Below, piece by piece: positions 63,720 to 64,000 of a stretch of 64,000 nucleotides of DNA. Within the stretch, counting starts at the first letter, position 1. The number at the start of each line of letters is the position of its first letter. The stretch is from Bacteroides sp. OM05-12. GTDB taxonomy: Bacteria > Bacteroidota > Bacteroidia > Bacteroidales > Bacteroidaceae. The stretch spans positions 37,276 to 101,275 of the forward strand of contig NZ_QSUN01000013.1 in assembly GCF_003438995.1 (NCBI RefSeq), written 5' to 3'. The notes beneath the pieces were generated by a model that made no database searches, had not been told where the DNA came from, and worked only from the letters and a program-made list of their open reading frames with translations. Made by a program: the position numbers and the translations under genes.

Positions 63720-64000
63720 TATAAAAAAGTGCAGAAAAGCGGCTTTTTAATATAATTTATATTGTAAGAGCATGACCGTCTTTGTATCTATAAGCGTATA
63801 TTCACGTTTTTGTGCATATTTTCAATTAGACTTAAACTACCTTCACCTTATCACTTTTTACTACTTTATAACTGATTGTTAGATGGTTAGAGTGAAGGCA
63901 CTTTTTTTAGTTACGAATTTATGGTTAAGAATTAAGAATTGTGTGTATCGTCCTGTTTTTGGTTGACTGGTTAAACTTAATAATCCTACTATAGGTTGTC
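63720..64000. other. Gene-free stretch at the right edge
   Basis: AT-rich sequence without a supportable reading frame. CCTTCAC and GTGAAGG form a weak stem with a 40-plus base loop ending in TTTTTTT near 63908, possibly a terminator of a gene outside the window. Confidence 0.4.

Overview
The window looks like chromosomal DNA from a gut Bacteroides species or close relative. Evidence: a SusC/SusD pair with a hybrid two-component regulator, lipoproteins with Cys plus acidic export signals, S41 lipoprotein peptidases, and repeated promoters of the Bacteroidetes form TTTG-N19..23-TAnnTTTG. No rRNA, tRNA, CRISPR array or intact insertion sequence was seen.

Layout. (1) 1-22 kb: a potassium-uptake kdp system on the minus strand is split. 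kdpB and the first codons of kdpC lie at the left edge; kdpA, kdpF and a 33-residue membrane microprotein lie at 19.8-21.7 kb. Between them sits a polysaccharide utilization locus (PUL): hybrid sensor/regulator, GH130 enzyme, MFS transporter, two related secreted proteins of unrecognised family, SusC, SusD and a LamG surface lipoprotein. Both kdp halves keep a matching sigma-54 promoter and upstream tandem sites. A sigma-54 response regulator gene lies 5 kb further on and carries a similar site upstream. (2) 22-30.4 kb: two secreted MORN/YwqK-type repeat proteins, a YjbR-family protein, an acetyltransferase, a small membrane protein, a candidate small RNA, the sigma-54 regulator, an aspartokinase homologue that has lost its catalytic motifs, and an outer-membrane barrel plus DUF4136 lipoprotein pair. 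(3) 30.4-31.3 kb: a non-coding stretch with a candidate structured RNA and a perfect 36-bp palindrome. (4) 31.3-40.1 kb: an AT-rich run of co-directional genes led by an O-antigen-ligase-like membrane protein, followed by secreted proteins: transglutaminase-like, Sel1-repeat with a sorting-type tail, HExxH metalloprotease, C39-like, and two tandem paralogues with a decayed third copy. This is the strongest candidate for an undescribed multi-gene system. (5) 40.1-64 kb: mostly ordinary genes: NlpE-like lipoprotein, CorC/CNNM protein, TonB-dependent receptor, esterase, two S41 peptidases, cysteine synthase, O-acetylhomoserine sulfhydrylase, sensor kinase, LuxR-type regulator plus mnmA, DUF4251 protein, the aspartate decarboxylase/antiporter pair, a TPR-AraC regulator, and a large secreted repeat protein.

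How they work together. The PUL should sense a glycan fragment through the periplasmic propeller of the hybrid regulator, bind and import it through SusCD and the LamG protein, trim it with the secreted enzymes, and process it in the cytoplasm with GH130 after MFS import. The AspT/AspD pair would exchange aspartate for alanine and consume a proton. CysK and MetY assimilate sulfide. All functional statements are inferred from sequence motifs read by eye; no database search was run.
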